From: Kalaharituber pfeilii
Lineage: Eukaryota; Ascomycota; Pezizomycetes; Pezizales; Pezizaceae
NCBI GenBank assembly: GCA_015179045.1
Contig: WHUZ01000031.1
Coordinates: forward strand, 1-64,000
DNA length: 64,000 nucleotides
Direction of reading: 5' to 3'
The notes beneath the pieces are model-generated. The model did no database searches and was not told the DNA's origin. It was given only the letters and a program-made list of their open reading frames with translations. This document shows, one piece after another, positions 52,295 through 64,000 of the stretch. The number at the start of each line of letters is the position of its first letter. The stretch's first letter is position 1. A program made the position numbers and the translations under genes.

Positions 52295-55200
52295 TTTTCT
52301 TTGCTGTCGTGCAGAAAGGATAGTAAGGACCAACGTAGGGTTGACTTCGAGTGGGATGCCTGCAGGTTAGCCGTTAATAAACGATCTGTAATCTTGTTGG
52401 CACGACTTCCGGATCTGCATAACGTCTTTGAAGCTCAGGCAGGAAGTATCTGTGTATTAAACTTACGTTTTTGACCTCGAAGCTTCAACTGTGAACCCCT
52501 TACGCCCGGAGGCTATTTCACTTTAAGGTTGATGTGCCCCTTTGTTGGTGTTTCCGGTATTCAGGCGATAATGTAAACAACTTTCTCTACTGAGGTCGCA
52601 AGGCAACGCGGAGGAAATATCTAATGTATGTTCGCAGCAGAGCCCTCGAGTTGAAAAGGAAGATCGACTGGGAAAAGAGTGACAGGAAATAGGTAAAACC
52701 ACGCGAGCAGAGAAAGCTTGGTCGGGCACTTGGAATATATACTTCTGTCCCATTCTCGCACCCTAGCAGCCGGACAAGCTTTTTATCTGCCTCAAACAGG
52801 CCATACGTTAGCCTATTCGCGGTTTAATCTAGATGACGGTGGCACTTTCTCTCCGAGGCCCCCGTATTGTTGGTAGGAGAGACGGAACATGAACCTTCCG
52901 ATGCTACTGCGGAGCACATAGGCGCTGCAGACGTATCGACACAACCTGCTGTGGGCAGGGCTAGGGTGCGACCCAGCAGGGACAATCATCATGAGTCAAG
53001 CCGCAGTATTGTTCTGTAGCCCTTCGGATAGCAGCTATCCGAGAGCTTGCTTTCATCTTTGCTAATAAGCACAGGGATCAGTAGATTGGGAACGAATTCA
53101 GCATGCCGGGTGCGGCGGATGTAAATGTGCACTGGATGAAAGGACACCGGGCTATTTTCTGTTCTTATTACGAAAAAAAGCATCAGCGTCCTGAAGCCCG
53201 TTCCATTCCGCCGCATTCGTCGTCAAACGAGTGGGGTATTATCATTCCCGAATCGGGTAGTATGGCTTATCTGATCATGGGTCACACCTCGCTTGAGCAT
53301 AGCGCGGTCGGTCTGACGCGTCGCATCACTGGAAACAGGTCTGGCAATCATAAGGAGCGGGTGCTGCTTTGGCACGACGGACGGTGCAGTGGAGTACTCC
53401 ATGGAGCTCTGCGGAGTCATGATGCTGCAGGCCTGAAGAGGCGGCCAAGATACCGCAGCCAAATTAGTAGCTGCTCATGGCCAAGTAGGTACTGTACATA
53501 TACGTGAAGCCCGACGCTCCACGCTGCAATAGAGTGTACTGAGAACGCCATGGATAAGATTGAAGCTACTTTACATTGCTGATACCACCAACTTACATCC
53601 CACAGCATGTCTACACAGGCCCTCGTAACAGGCATGATGCTGCACTTTATAGCTACCAGGCAAGTGGGACAGAATCTTTATTCTCGCCCAGGGAGCATTC
53701 GCAACTTACCGCAAGGCCTGAAGCAGCTTATTGAGTGCACTACCGCATGGTGTACATGTACAGTACAAATGGAACCTTGTAGCATACCAAAACGTCGCCC
53801 CCGGCTCCGGAGTTCTGGCTTGCCCCGGCCCCGTGGACTTGCCCGACGGACAAGGGTATCGGGGCTTTTTTTTTTTCCACTTCTGCATAATTTTGCTTGC
53901 CTGCGTAAGTTTAAGCTATGGTCCGGCACTGGCGAGCAAGGTTTTGCTGACCAGCATGCGTCAAAAAAGAAAGCATAATTTCGAGACAACGATAAGTAAT
54001 CTGAGAACGCGCACACTAAATGAGTAGCAAAACCCAAATCGAGCAAAGAGGTTACACAGCTGTTTGCTTGAGTAATAACTGGATCGTATCCGTTTCCTTC
54101 TAAAATTATACTGAATAAGCATGCAACAGCGGGGTTCCTGAGTAAACAGAAAATCTTAGAGTTCATCAACATATTGGCAGGGTATCTGTAATGTACTTAT
54201 ACTGCCCAGATAGCCGTCGCAGCCGTCGCAGTCGGAGTAACAATAGGCCACAACAACGCCATCCACACCCAGAATCGCCAAATCCGATGTCTACTTGGTG
54301 TAGCTCAAGTTTGTACACTCCACTTTCTCAAGCCCCAGCAGGCCATGCACTCTGATCGCAACAGATCCCCTATCATAAATTCATTCAGAACGGAAGGTTT
54401 AATAAAGTCCTGAGCCCGGTGAGAGGGATTAGTCTAGTTAGGATGAACAAGAAATCGGGTATCGGGACCGATAGGTTAAAAAGTTGGCTCGGGAATTTCG
54501 GCGTCATGTTCCTCCGCCTGGAACGCCTGCTTCGGATCAACCACTGTGCCCGCCACCTCGAATTTAACATGCATGACAAAACTGTAATCCGACTTGGCAC
54601 AGGCCCTTCGACTCTTTGACCGAGTGTACACTTGTCTTATCATAACACGTTTTTGCGTTTGATGGCCCTCGCGCTAGTCTCGTGAACTGGGTACTGTGGC
54701 GGTATACTCGAGTACACGTACGCTGTTACTGGAGGGGGGGGTTGCGAGGAGCACGGAGGGGGGTTTGATGCCGGAAGTGGGCTGTTGCTGAAACGAGAGG
54801 GGGGGGGGGGGGTTGACGGAGGTTCTGCCCTGATCAATGTACACTGGCAATACAGAAGTTCTCTCTTGTTGAAGAAATTCCTCCACAGCACGAGACTACC
54901 CTACCCAAATAAGCACATATTTACGATAGAGCTATTGATGTAGGTATTTTGAACACCTTGTAGAGTTAAACTATCTTAACTAAAGCAGCTGGTTGCAATG
55001 TGTTCTCCCTAGACTACATACTAGACCTAGAAAAGAGTCAACAAACTAGCAGTAAGTACAAAGTTTTGGCGATTAGCAACATGCAGGCAACTCTGGGAAT
55101 AACGAAGGCCAAGAATCCGACCTGTTTTCTTCACTATATTGTAGTAAATTTTCACTATTGCGAGGGTCACGTGCTGGACCCAAGTAGGCAGGGGTGAAAA
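52295..55200. other. Gene-free interval upstream of the ABC transporter
   Basis: Begins with the transporter promoter. No coding region, tRNA or clear repeat supported. A short G-rich stretch lies near 54733-54812. Confidence 0.5.
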
Positions 55201-55540
55201 AAAAGGAAATTTTAAGTCAGACCCATTTAGTTCCTTACCGGACTACCAGCATCATGCCTCCTCAACGCCGCTTTGGACGTCCGCTCTAGAGAAATGGAAG
55301 ATATGTTGCGCTCGCCAGGAAGCAGGACAGCGGCCACGAGAAGTGACTTTAGAAGACTTCTGCAAATTATTTCCTAATCCCAATGGCAAGCCAAATGGCA
55401 TTATCTTCAATGTCCATGATATTGAAGCAGTCAGATGCACTAAAAGTTTTTCCTCTTTTTTGTAGTGAGATATCTTGAATTAAATCACCACTCTGCTAAG
55501 CCTATTATATAAAGCAGTACTGAAGCCACGCCCCTGATAT

Positions 55541-55725
55541 TTCACTATAGCAAGTAGACTTTACCTGTTGCTGAATTAACTAGTCCTGAAAAGTCCTTCA
55601 CTTTCACCATAGCGCTTCTTTTCACTATAGCCAGGGCGCTTTAGCTGCGTGTACGAACGATCCTTCGCTATAGCCAGGATTTCACTAAAGGAGTTTCACT
55701 ATAGCCGGGGTCACCTGTATAATGT
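55541..55725. repeat. Cluster of TTCACTATAG-type motifs (possible transposon end)
   Basis: Six variants of TTCACTATAGC occur within about 180 bp (near 55541, 55607, 55620, 55665, 55677 and 55688). The cluster ends TTTCACTATAGCCGGGGTCACCTGTATAATGTG. Short subterminal repeats with CACTATA and a GTCACCTGTATA end resemble pogo/Fot-type elements. I found no matching opposite end in the window, so at most it is a solo remnant. Confidence 0.4.
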
Positions 55726-55949
55726 GATTTCCCAATATAATCAACAAAGCACAAATTTCTTTAAAACCGCTTTTTACCCTTATAATGCTTCTTCCTGCTA
55801 AATACCTCCTCAATTCTTCTGGCGTCAAATTATTGTCAAATGCAAAAGCTGCCCAGGCCACTCAATTGCTTCCTATATGATTGCCATGTTCTAGTGCCCA
55901 GAACCCTGGCCCCTAACCCCAAGTATCTACCAAGGTACACTAACTTTGA

Positions 55950-56240
55950 ATTCAGCTCAGTGGTAACACTCGGCTCATCAACAGACAGAAAGTTGGAGGG
56001 CGTCGGTTCTTCCAGTGAATATCATATACTCCTGTTTGCTTTAGCGGGAAATGAGTCTTGTCATAGAACTCCTTGTTATATTCATGAATATTGATAGGCG
56101 GGTTCGCAGGTGCAAGTTGGCACAACAGAAGTTTCCCCTTCACATAGTCCTTGAGAATATCTGACAGCAGCTTCTCCGCTGTAGGGATTCCAATTTCTCC
56201 TTCCTCAGAGGGCTGTGTACGAATCTTTATACATTGCCTT
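55950..56240 (-). pseudogene. Gene fragment, possibly the C-terminal end of an Lsg1-like GTPase
   Basis: A minus-strand frame reads SEEGEIGIPTAEKLLSDILKDYVKGKLLLCQ, then PPINIHEYNKEFYDKTHFP. The ILKDYV.GKLL.C segment resembles the region after the GTPase domain in the 60S-export factor Lsg1. No GTPase motifs are found upstream, and stops interrupt the neighbouring sequence. The identification is tentative; it could also be an unrelated fragment. Confidence 0.3.
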
Positions 56241-56399
56241 CAAAATGGCCAAGGATGGGCGGCGCTGTGAACAGCGAGGATGGACAGTAGTGTCAACACC
56301 ACTCAGCGCATTGTCTGACTAGATATATTCGTGTTTCCCTTTACCTTGCTCGGCTTCATCGTGTCAGGAATTGCGCCTTCGTTATTTGGAGGCCCTCCC

Positions 56400-56960
56400 C
56401 TCAACCCTTTGGATTGGTCTCCTTGCTAAATTTCCAGGTAATCTGCTTAATAGGCCTCTGATTCTGTCCCGGCTTCAGTGATAGCGTAGGCAGCTTCTTG
56501 CTCATATCATTTCTGGCGCCAGTGCCAGAGCTCGTAGACTTCGAACCGCTAGCTGGTGTTTCATTGTTGTCTGTGTCAAAAGAGGACCTCCTAGCTCCAG
56601 CATTGGAATAGACCTCGGGTTTTTCCTGCGCAGATTGAGGGGGGACGCCCTACTCGCCTTTCGACACGCTCGATTCTGGCAGGGTCGACGCTGCGGGAAA
56701 TGACAGCCCGAGAGAGTAAGTCAGTCATTGAAGCATCAGTTTAGGATCAAAGCAGGCATGAGGTCGAGCATACATTCCGCATTCCGAGCAGCGAACCATA
56801 GTCTGTAACACAACCAGTTGCGTCTGTACCTGGAGCTAGGATTAAAGAAGGCATGTCAGTCGGCCTCTAAGTGCTCACGACCCCTCCCTGCCGACTTACC
56901 TTGCCGCACGCATAACAGCAATAGCGGCCAACAGCCCCGAGCAAACAGCAGTCTCAAACA
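56400..56960 (-). pseudogene. Possible broken small gene
   Basis: On the minus strand an ATG at about 56972 begins MVHPMFETAVCSGLLAA, like the N-terminus of small uncharacterised fungal proteins. The frame then changes (CCYACGK lies in the next frame) before a GTAAGT donor near 56907. Downstream, near 56600-56420, a Ser/Lys-rich frame (DMSKKLPTLSLKPGQNQRPIKQITWKFSKE) ends in TGA. I cannot connect the pieces confidently, so decayed gene or chance are both possible. Confidence 0.25.
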
Positions 56961-57739
56961 TGGGATGAACCATTGTCGTCGCTGTTTGCAATTCTCAATT
57001 CAGAAGTAGCAGATTTCAGAGAGAAGGGTAAAGGAGCTTTGTATATTAGAAAATAGAAATATGTCGATGTGTCGCTGTAGGAACGAATGTGGTCGAGCTC
57101 ACTAGAAATGCTGCTGGAAGATTTGTTTCTGGATTGACATTGACGAATCCTCTTGATAATCCACTTGACTTACTTACTATACTGAAAAGCAAGAGAGCTT
57201 GCTCAGATTTGGGTTTTTGAGATGAGATGTCAACGATATGAGAGGATCGGCCAATTCGAGATACCGATTGTGTGAGATCACGTGATTGGCGCTTGCAGTC
57301 ACCTTTTTCTTTTTTTTTGATCACGTAATCCCGCATACAGGCTACGAGCCTACGGCCTATGATAAGAATGGTGTGCTGCCAAGAAATTATAGCAAAGACA
57401 CTGGAGCCATGGTGGAGGCTGAAAACAATAGTCTGGGCACGAGAACAAGCCTATGGCACCGGCAGCTTCCAACACCAATCAAGGGGGTGACAAGTTATGT
57501 ATCCACAACGCCACAACTATAGATCTGGAATTTCAAATCTTATACAGTCACATGGCAAAAGAAAGTGTACACCTAAATTTGCATAATTTGATGTCTTAGA
57601 CCTGCATACGCGCTATTACCGCCAGTAACGCCAATAAGGAACATTGAAATGGAGTTGAATTGTAAGATTGGGGCAGAGTAAAATATGAAGATAACTCTTG
57701 AAGGAGATTAAATGTCAATAAGAAATATACTGTCACCTA

Positions 57740-58290
57740 TCTATAACTATATCTACCTAAAACAGAAATCTACCCTATTCATAAAGACTCTCAAGTTCGT
57801 CTCTTCTGCCAAACCTGCCATCTCACTAACTAAACATGCCTCCTCATCTACCAAAGTTAGGTCTCTTCCTAGCTCTCCACTTCTGATAGCCCTTATGCTG
57901 GAGGTTCCGATCGAGGGTTCGCGAGTGAACTTAGTTGTCTAGAGTTTCCTTTAGATTTTCCTGCAAGAGAGCTTTGATAGAGATGGGTCGCAATCAAGCA
58001 AAGCAGTGATAGAGTCCATAACATTCTCACTTAGCTTTTTTGGACTTCCACTCTTAGGCGCAGTGTCTCGCTCCTTGTAACACTTAAGAAAAGCTTGAAT
58101 AGTACTCTTAGGCCAACCCAATTGATCTGCAATCTGTTGAAATGATGACCCTTGCTGGTGCAGAAGGACAATTTGGTCTTTTTCAAAGTCAGTCATCTGT
58201 TTCTTAGGAGCAGTAGTGTTGGTACTAGTAGAAGAGGCGGTACTGGAGGCAGAAGTGCCGGCAATATTAGCTGAGGAGGCAGCAGTTTGA
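57740..58290 (-). mobile_element. Decayed Tc1/mariner-family transposase (N-terminal HTH part)
   Basis: The frame 58196-57951 encodes the Tc1/mariner DNA-binding start: MTDFEKDQIVLLHQQGSSFQQIADQLGWPKSTIQAFLKCYKERDTAPKSGSPKKLSE, a helix-turn-helix followed by a GRPR-like hinge (SGSPKK). Upstream, an in-frame Ser/Thr-rich leader has no clear start. Downstream, stops appear, and fragments typical of the second HTH and start of the catalytic part (RNLQHKGYQKWRARKRPNF) are found in another frame. No DDE/D catalytic residues were found and no terminal repeats located, so this is an inactive relic. Confidence 0.7.
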
Positions 58291-60340
58291 GTTGATATTA
58301 TTAGGTAGGATTTTGTAAATTCGGCTGTCAGTTACCTGTAGGCAGCTGTAGATTTTTCCTTAACTTCCGGTCCCTTTAGGAGTCGACTTTATATTTTTTT
58401 TCTACTCTTCAATTTTGAAAATTGTCTCCAGGTCAGAATTCCCAATATAGTACAATGTTGTGAGACATACGCACGCTTATGTCCAAGAGCCGCGCGTGTG
58501 GTATGCCTTAATCAAGCACAGGCCAAAGATTATGCAAAGGTGTACACTTTCTTTTGCCATGTGACTGTAAATCTATAGTATTTGCTATTGCGATCAATTC
58601 TACGAGATCAAAAAAAATTAAAATAAAAACTGCACATATGAATAGGAAAATAAAAAAGGACATTTTGTATAAGAAAGGCAAAAAAATGTTGTGTGCCAAG
58701 AAGGCAAAATTTCCTAAATGGTCAATTTCTTCATACATAGTCCGCTAGTATGGGGCCAAATGAGTATTGCATGCATATTATGCAATTTTGGGTGCATGCA
58801 ATGCAATTAGTACTATTTGAACACGAAGATGCAAGGGACTTGGCATGAGACTAACTCAAAGTAGAAATGAAAAGCGGAAAAACGTTGCTGACTAACGGTC
58901 GACCGAGATGTTGGTACGGAGCACTAAGCTGCCTGCACCATATGACAGGGAAACAGTACCTGCAGTCGATCAGATGCTGTGAGGCCAAGCCCGAAACGTA
59001 CTGCCCAGCCCGATTCAGAAGGATTGCATGTGTCGAGTCAATGCCGCATTGAATGGTAACCGAAAGGTCACTCAGAACTGCCCTCAGTATGCAGCTACTG
59101 ATCTTATGGATGGGCAGAACGGGGCTAAAAACCGAGCCACAGAGTAAACTGCGCTCAGGGCGAAGGAGGGATAAGGCAGCGACCCGACATTGTGCACCGA
59201 AGGAAGTCTTTTCTGTTGGGAAATCGCGGGCAAGAGCAGGGCTGAAGTGAACGAGGGGGGCAAGCAGTTGAATGAGCCCGGTAGGCTCGACTTTTTATTG
59301 TTGACTATCTTACATGTAAACAGCAGGAGCTGCGAAGGGTTAAAACGTGCGTAAAATAGAGGAACGAGAACAGTCGTAAAGGAAGGGACTAGTGAACATG
59401 CACAAAGAATTGGAGGCCGCCCGCCTCTCGTCTCGCTCAACTCATTACCCTCATATCAGCCCTTCGCGCGTGACGCAAGGACCTGGAGTAGTGCCGCATG
59501 TAGCAACTACTCCAAATCGGCCATAAAATTGATCGCATCAAACGCAGCAAAGCTTGAGCAACTTGAGATTAGGCGGGTGCTCAGGCAGGCTAGAATCAGC
59601 TATGCTGTCTACAATTGGATGACTAAAAGTCATCGTTATCAATTTTTGTAGCCATAGCGGCTATCAACAGCGTAGTGGAAAGGTAGCTTCACTTTTCTAG
59701 TCTATGAACGATATTTGTGCTTTGCAGTTGACTCACTAGAACTTTACTGGTGCATATGTTCCGAATTTCATTATTTGCCTCCCAATCCATGCATTACAGA
59801 CTCGACATTAACTATCTACTTGCCCTTTACCTTCCATTTGTCGCTCTAAAAAAAAAAAAAAAAAAAAAAATAAGCTGTATATACATATCCTGAAAAAGAA
59901 TTTTGAGCAGTTATCGAAGTCAAAAATAAGATAGTATGAAAAAAAAAAAAAAAAAAAAAAAAACCACACTGTAGAAAGAAGCAACTGCAGGGTTGTACAT
60001 TCATATGCACAACTCAAGAAGTGTGCCTATGCCTAGCGACAAATGGAATATGAAAGGACATGCAAAGAGAACAAGTAACGGCTGGGGGAAAAAAGGTTAA
60101 CAGCAGACAAAACCGTAACAATACACATACAAAAAAAAAAAAAAAGGAAAGTCCCAACCACGCAAATCCCAATAGTAGAAGAATGTCTAGGAACAAGCCA
60201 TTAATAGAAACAAAACGAGGGAAAAAAAAAAAAAAACACGATGCGAGAATCGAAATCCCGGTAGTATCCACAAGACGTTACCGTCGTGATGTATATGTTG
60301 TACAGGGAAGAGATGAATTTTCGTGGCTATCTCGCAGACA
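58291..60340. other. Gene-free interval 3' of ino80
   Basis: No gene recognised. Contains A runs at about 59848-59870 and 59940-59963 near the ino80 3' end, and a short stretch rich in TGCATGCA/ATGCAATT near 58765-58810. Confidence 0.5.
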
Positions 60341-63300
60341 CTACAGATCCTCTCCGATACCGTCCCCAACCATTTGTAACCGTTCTTTCGTCGTTTTCTT
60401 CTTGTTGGATCGGCCTGTTTTTGAACCTGCTTTCGGGCCAGGTTTCTTTCTGATGCCCGCAGGTGCAATGGATCCATTGGCAGGCGTTGCTGCCTCGCTT
60501 TCGAATTTGCCTTCCCCTATAGCACTGTTAATATCTAAGTTCCTTTCTGCTTGGCAGAACATCCTGACCTTCATGGTACATATTTTCAAGCAAATTCGTA
60601 GGATCAGTACTCATTTGCGTACTAGGGGCAGTAATGGCCTTCTTGATATTCCGTTTGCCACCGCGCGCTGCCTTTGCTTCCTCCTTCGCTTTCTCAGTGG
60701 CCGCCAGTTGTGCCATTTGTTCATCGTCAAACTGTTCAAATGTTAGTATGATTTCCTTCATTCATTGGCATACTCTTTGAGATAATATACTCACCAACCA
60801 TGCCGCAACATCCCTATTTCCTCCGCCCTTGCTGAAGTTGACTGGCTTCTCTCCAATATCCGTACCTGTGCCAGACATGACGACCTTCTGGACGTCCTGT
60901 TTCTGTAACGCACGCTGCCGAATACGCTCCTCAATAGTGCCCCTAGTGAGAAGCCTATATACCCTGACCTGTTTAGTCTGACCCAGACGGTGCGCACGGT
61001 CCTCAGCTTGTTGGTCGACTGTAGGATTCCAGTCAGAATCATAGAAGATGACGCAGTCTGCTGCAGTAAGGTTGAGACCGAGGCCTCCGGCCCGAGTACT
61101 GAGGAGGAACAAGAAAATTTCCGGCCTATGACATTGTTAGTCATGGTATAATTAAAATCCTTCTGGACAAAAGCTCACCTTGTTTGGAAGTCGTTGACCA
61201 TATCTCGGCGATCTTCAACCTTTGACGAACCATCAAGACGAAGGTACTTATAATTGCGGTACGAGAGATATTCTTCTGCCAAATCCATCATTCTTGTCAT
61301 CTGGAAATATAACAGTACACGATGACCGCCGGCTTTAAGTTCCATGAGCAGCTTATCGAGTGCCGCAAGCTTCCCGGAATCACTAACGAATCGGCGCATG
61401 AGAGGCACTTGAATAGCAGCGTAGCTATATGTGTCTAAGAATGGGTCTGGTAATGTCCTGACTAATGGGTATTTGCTGAACTTGACGTGGTGGTTAAGGA
61501 ACTCTTCCTCTTCACTGTTCGATGGCCCATAAAGGATTCTCCGAACATGTGGATTGAAATACAGACTATCTTGCTCAATCACAACGCCAGGATCGGGACA
61601 GTCAACCCCAATGGGTGGAGCGAACACAGGGGGTGCACCAACGGTTCCATTTTGTGATACAACTCGTGGTTTCCAGTCCGGTAAGAAATGGTCATAAGCT
61701 CTGTTAGGTGTCCCTCTTCAGTCATCTCGCTTAACGGATTCTTATCCAACAACTTGGAAACTAGAAGCATAGTATGAGGTGGGACATATTTCTCTTTATC
61801 ATAAAACGCTGAAAAACGCCCTAAATTGCGCGAGTGTGTTAAAGCTGCTGCAGCTTTATCAAATTCAGACGTGTGAAATGATGATGCAACTTCTTGTGGG
61901 GAACTATCGATAAAACGGAGCCAGGAAAAGGGTGAATTTCGGTCAGTCGCAGTCGACTCGTAAATGTAATCTGATGACCAGATGTTCATTAAATGGTCCA
62001 AGTACCGTCGTTTGAACCCAGCTTGCGTCTGATGTCCCGGAACATCCAGCCTATCTTCACGGTATACAAGTTTGGGCACCTTGTATTGAATGCGATTTCT
62101 TGAGGTGTAATAAACACTCACATTCTGGCCCTCGCGCATGAAGGAAACAGTATCCGCAAAGCTTGCGAATGACAAGGGTGATCTAGTCTCCGCTCTTTCG
62201 AACAAGTCCGGATGATTACACACCTTTCGGAACTGCATGACTAAATTCATCAACGTCTGCGTTCCTTCCTCACCACCACTAGAGGCCTTCTCTATGACAT
62301 CCAGAAAGCTGATTTTGTCTCTCAGACTCTTATATAGAGCCCTCTGGCGGTATGTAAGGTTGCAGTAAATATCCAGCTCAATTTTATCCCCAAGTTCTTT
62401 CTGCACATGCTTCTTGATACGTCGAAGCATAAAAGGTTTCAAGATCATATGCAATCGACGAAGTTGTGCCTCATTCAGTTGCGTATTGCTTTGCGCATGG
62501 CTCTCAATATCTTTTGAAAACCACTCGCTAAATTCGTCATGTGAGTCGAACAAACTAGGCATGATGAAATGAAGCAATGCCCACAGCTCCTGCATAGAGT
62601 TTTGAATTGGGGTTCCGGTGAGCAGTAGCCTATTACGACAATGGAAAGCCAACAAAGCCTTCCACCTTGAACTTGAAGAGCTTTTTATAGCCTGCGCCTC
62701 ATCCAAAATCATATACTGCCACTTCATCTTCTGGAAGTATTGAGCATCGCCCACGACTAGCTGATAAGAGGTGATCAAAACGTGAAACGGGGAATCTTTT
62801 GTATATGTTACGTGTTTTCGATCCCAGAACTTTCGCAGCACTTTTCGATCCTTCGCATTACCCCAATACGGGAGGGCTTTGAGTTGTGGCACAAAGCGAG
62901 TGATTTCTTGTTGCCAATTGTGGAGAGTTGAAGCAGGTGCAATAACCAAAAAAGGTCCCCAAATATTGTGCACCTCCGCTAAATATGCCATGACTGATAT
63001 AGACTGTACCGTTTTACCAAGACCCATCTCGTCCGCAAGAATACCATTGATGCCCTGTTCATAAAGATTACACAACCAATTGAGACCCTTCAGCTGATAA
63101 TCTTTAAGTTGAACGGTAAGCATCTTGGGTTGTTGAATTTCAATGTCGCCCAAGCTTGTGGGATTTTGGAAATTCATTTCACCCTCATCCAGATTAATGT
63201 TTGACAAATCAGTCTTTTGTCCAACATTGTTGAAAGCCCTAGCACGCTCTTGCGCCTCCTGAATAGCATTTTGTGCATTGTTTAATGCGGCTTCCCTGAG

Positions 63301-64000
63301 GGCGGTTTCGTCCTCATTATCGAAATCCAGGTCCTCAAATCTCGTAGTCGACGGCCCAGCTTTTCGTTTGTCGTCAATCGCACCATATTTAGAGGATGCA
63401 AGGGGCTGCTCGGCACCGGCTACATCGTCCGTTGATCTTTCGATTTCATCTGTCTTGATCTTGCGGCCGATGAAATGTGAATATAACTCGGTCTGTGAAA
63501 TCAGGAACTCCAATTTCCTGGCTTGTCTCCTAGTTTCTCGCATCTCTTCTTCCTTCTTCGCCCTCTCCAGTGCCTCTTTCTCAGCCCGCCGTCGTGAATC
63601 TCGCTCCTCTCTCTCATTACGTTTCCAGAATGACATCATTTCTCTCATGCAACGCTTCGCCCTTGCTTGTGTGTCTTTGACATTCTTATTCGTACGCTGC
63701 TGCCATCTTCTTGCCTCTTTGGACGCAAGCTGTGCAGTTTTGCGGAGATTGGACTGCTTTGTTGATAAAGACTGCTGCTGGATCCTGTACACCTTGGGTA
63801 TCTCCTTCTTTGCAATATCCTTCCATATTTGGTCGTACATTTGATTAAACCCTTTCGAGATATGTGGAATAATTTCTTTCGGCTGTTCGACTGATTTTGG
63901 TTCCTCATGGTCCTTTGTACTCTTCGCATCCTTCATTTCGACATCCTTCGGCTCCTTTTGCTCCTTAATAATTTCTTTAGGGTCCTTTAGTTGTCGACCT
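60341..64000 (-). CDS. ino80: Chromatin-remodelling ATPase Ino80, 3' part (5' end beyond window; one frameshift)
   Basis: Catalytic subunit of the INO80 complex (H2A.Z/nucleosome remodelling, transcription, DNA repair). The reading frame is open to base 64000 and stops at 60341-60343. Exons: 64000 (partial) down to 61179, 61125-60795, 60731-60569, 60516-60341. Order: Lys/Glu-rich segment; DBINO domain (about 63900-63440, [31 protein letters not shown]...[20 protein letters not shown]). The SNF2 ATPase half follows ([58 protein letters not shown]), then the Ino80-type insertion. The helicase C half has [60 protein letters not shown] and [15 protein letters not shown]. The Lys-rich tail carries PGPKAGSK. 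Near 61626-61630 (G5 on +) the frame slips by one base inside the insertion. Confidence 0.95.

Noticed and set aside
59084..59440. 118-codon minus ORF
   Set aside because: No protein-like composition or family motif; isolated in gene-free DNA.
61640..61800. Intron as the explanation for the ino80 frame change (acceptor CCTAACAG near 61697)
   Set aside because: The only in-phase donor gives a 35-bp intron and would delete the LMTIS...MEPLVHP segment that resembles Ino80 homologues.

Overview
The window looks like nuclear DNA of a filamentous ascomycete (Pezizomycotina; the class cannot be fixed from sequence alone). The reasons are GT-AG introns mostly of about 50-70 bp with CTAAC/CTGAC-type branch sites, a gene content typical of moulds (a Cut12-family spindle-pole protein, a CBM18 chitin deacetylase, a filamentous-type Cdc34, full-length Gcn2), and intergenic DNA full of long A/T homopolymers. 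I rebuilt every gene model by hand from splice sites and family motifs. Except for the models marked as uncertain, exon lengths sum to whole codons.

Gene-dense part (1-40.6 kb). + strand: a ubiquitin-specific protease (23-2860). A 5.2-kb gene-free stretch with a large (TTA)n/poly-T block follows. Then come cwc2 (splicing factor, -), the DRG1/Rbg1 GTPase (+), gcn2 (eIF2alpha kinase, -), and cut12 (+), which shares a divergent promoter with gcn2. Next are ppt1/PP5 phosphatase (-), a conserved fungal protein of unknown function (-), aos1 (SUMO E1 subunit, +), cdc34 (ubiquitin E2, -), a proline-iminopeptidase-like serine hydrolase (+) with three tiny exons, and a modular chitin deacetylase (-).

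Sparse part (40.6-64 kb). A 625-bp non-autonomous TIR element lies at 44694-45318. It is followed by a five-exon swi5 recombination gene (+), a full ABCB/MDR-type ABC transporter (-), and about 8 kb of gene-poor DNA holding a decayed Tc1/mariner transposase and other fragments. Last is the 3' part of ino80 (-), which runs off the right edge.

The genes are mainly unlinked housekeeping functions: ubiquitin/SUMO (USP, Aos1, Cdc34), translation control (Gcn2, DRG1), chromatin and DNA repair (Ino80, Swi5), splicing, and the spindle pole. No biosynthetic cluster or defence system is evident. The best leads are two one-base homopolymer frameshifts in conserved genes (cdc34, ino80), a GC-AG intron in cdc34, stop-free introns in swi5 and in the unknown gene, the TIR element with repeated AAATCCGG-type palindromes, and low-complexity inserts in Gcn2 and Cut12.
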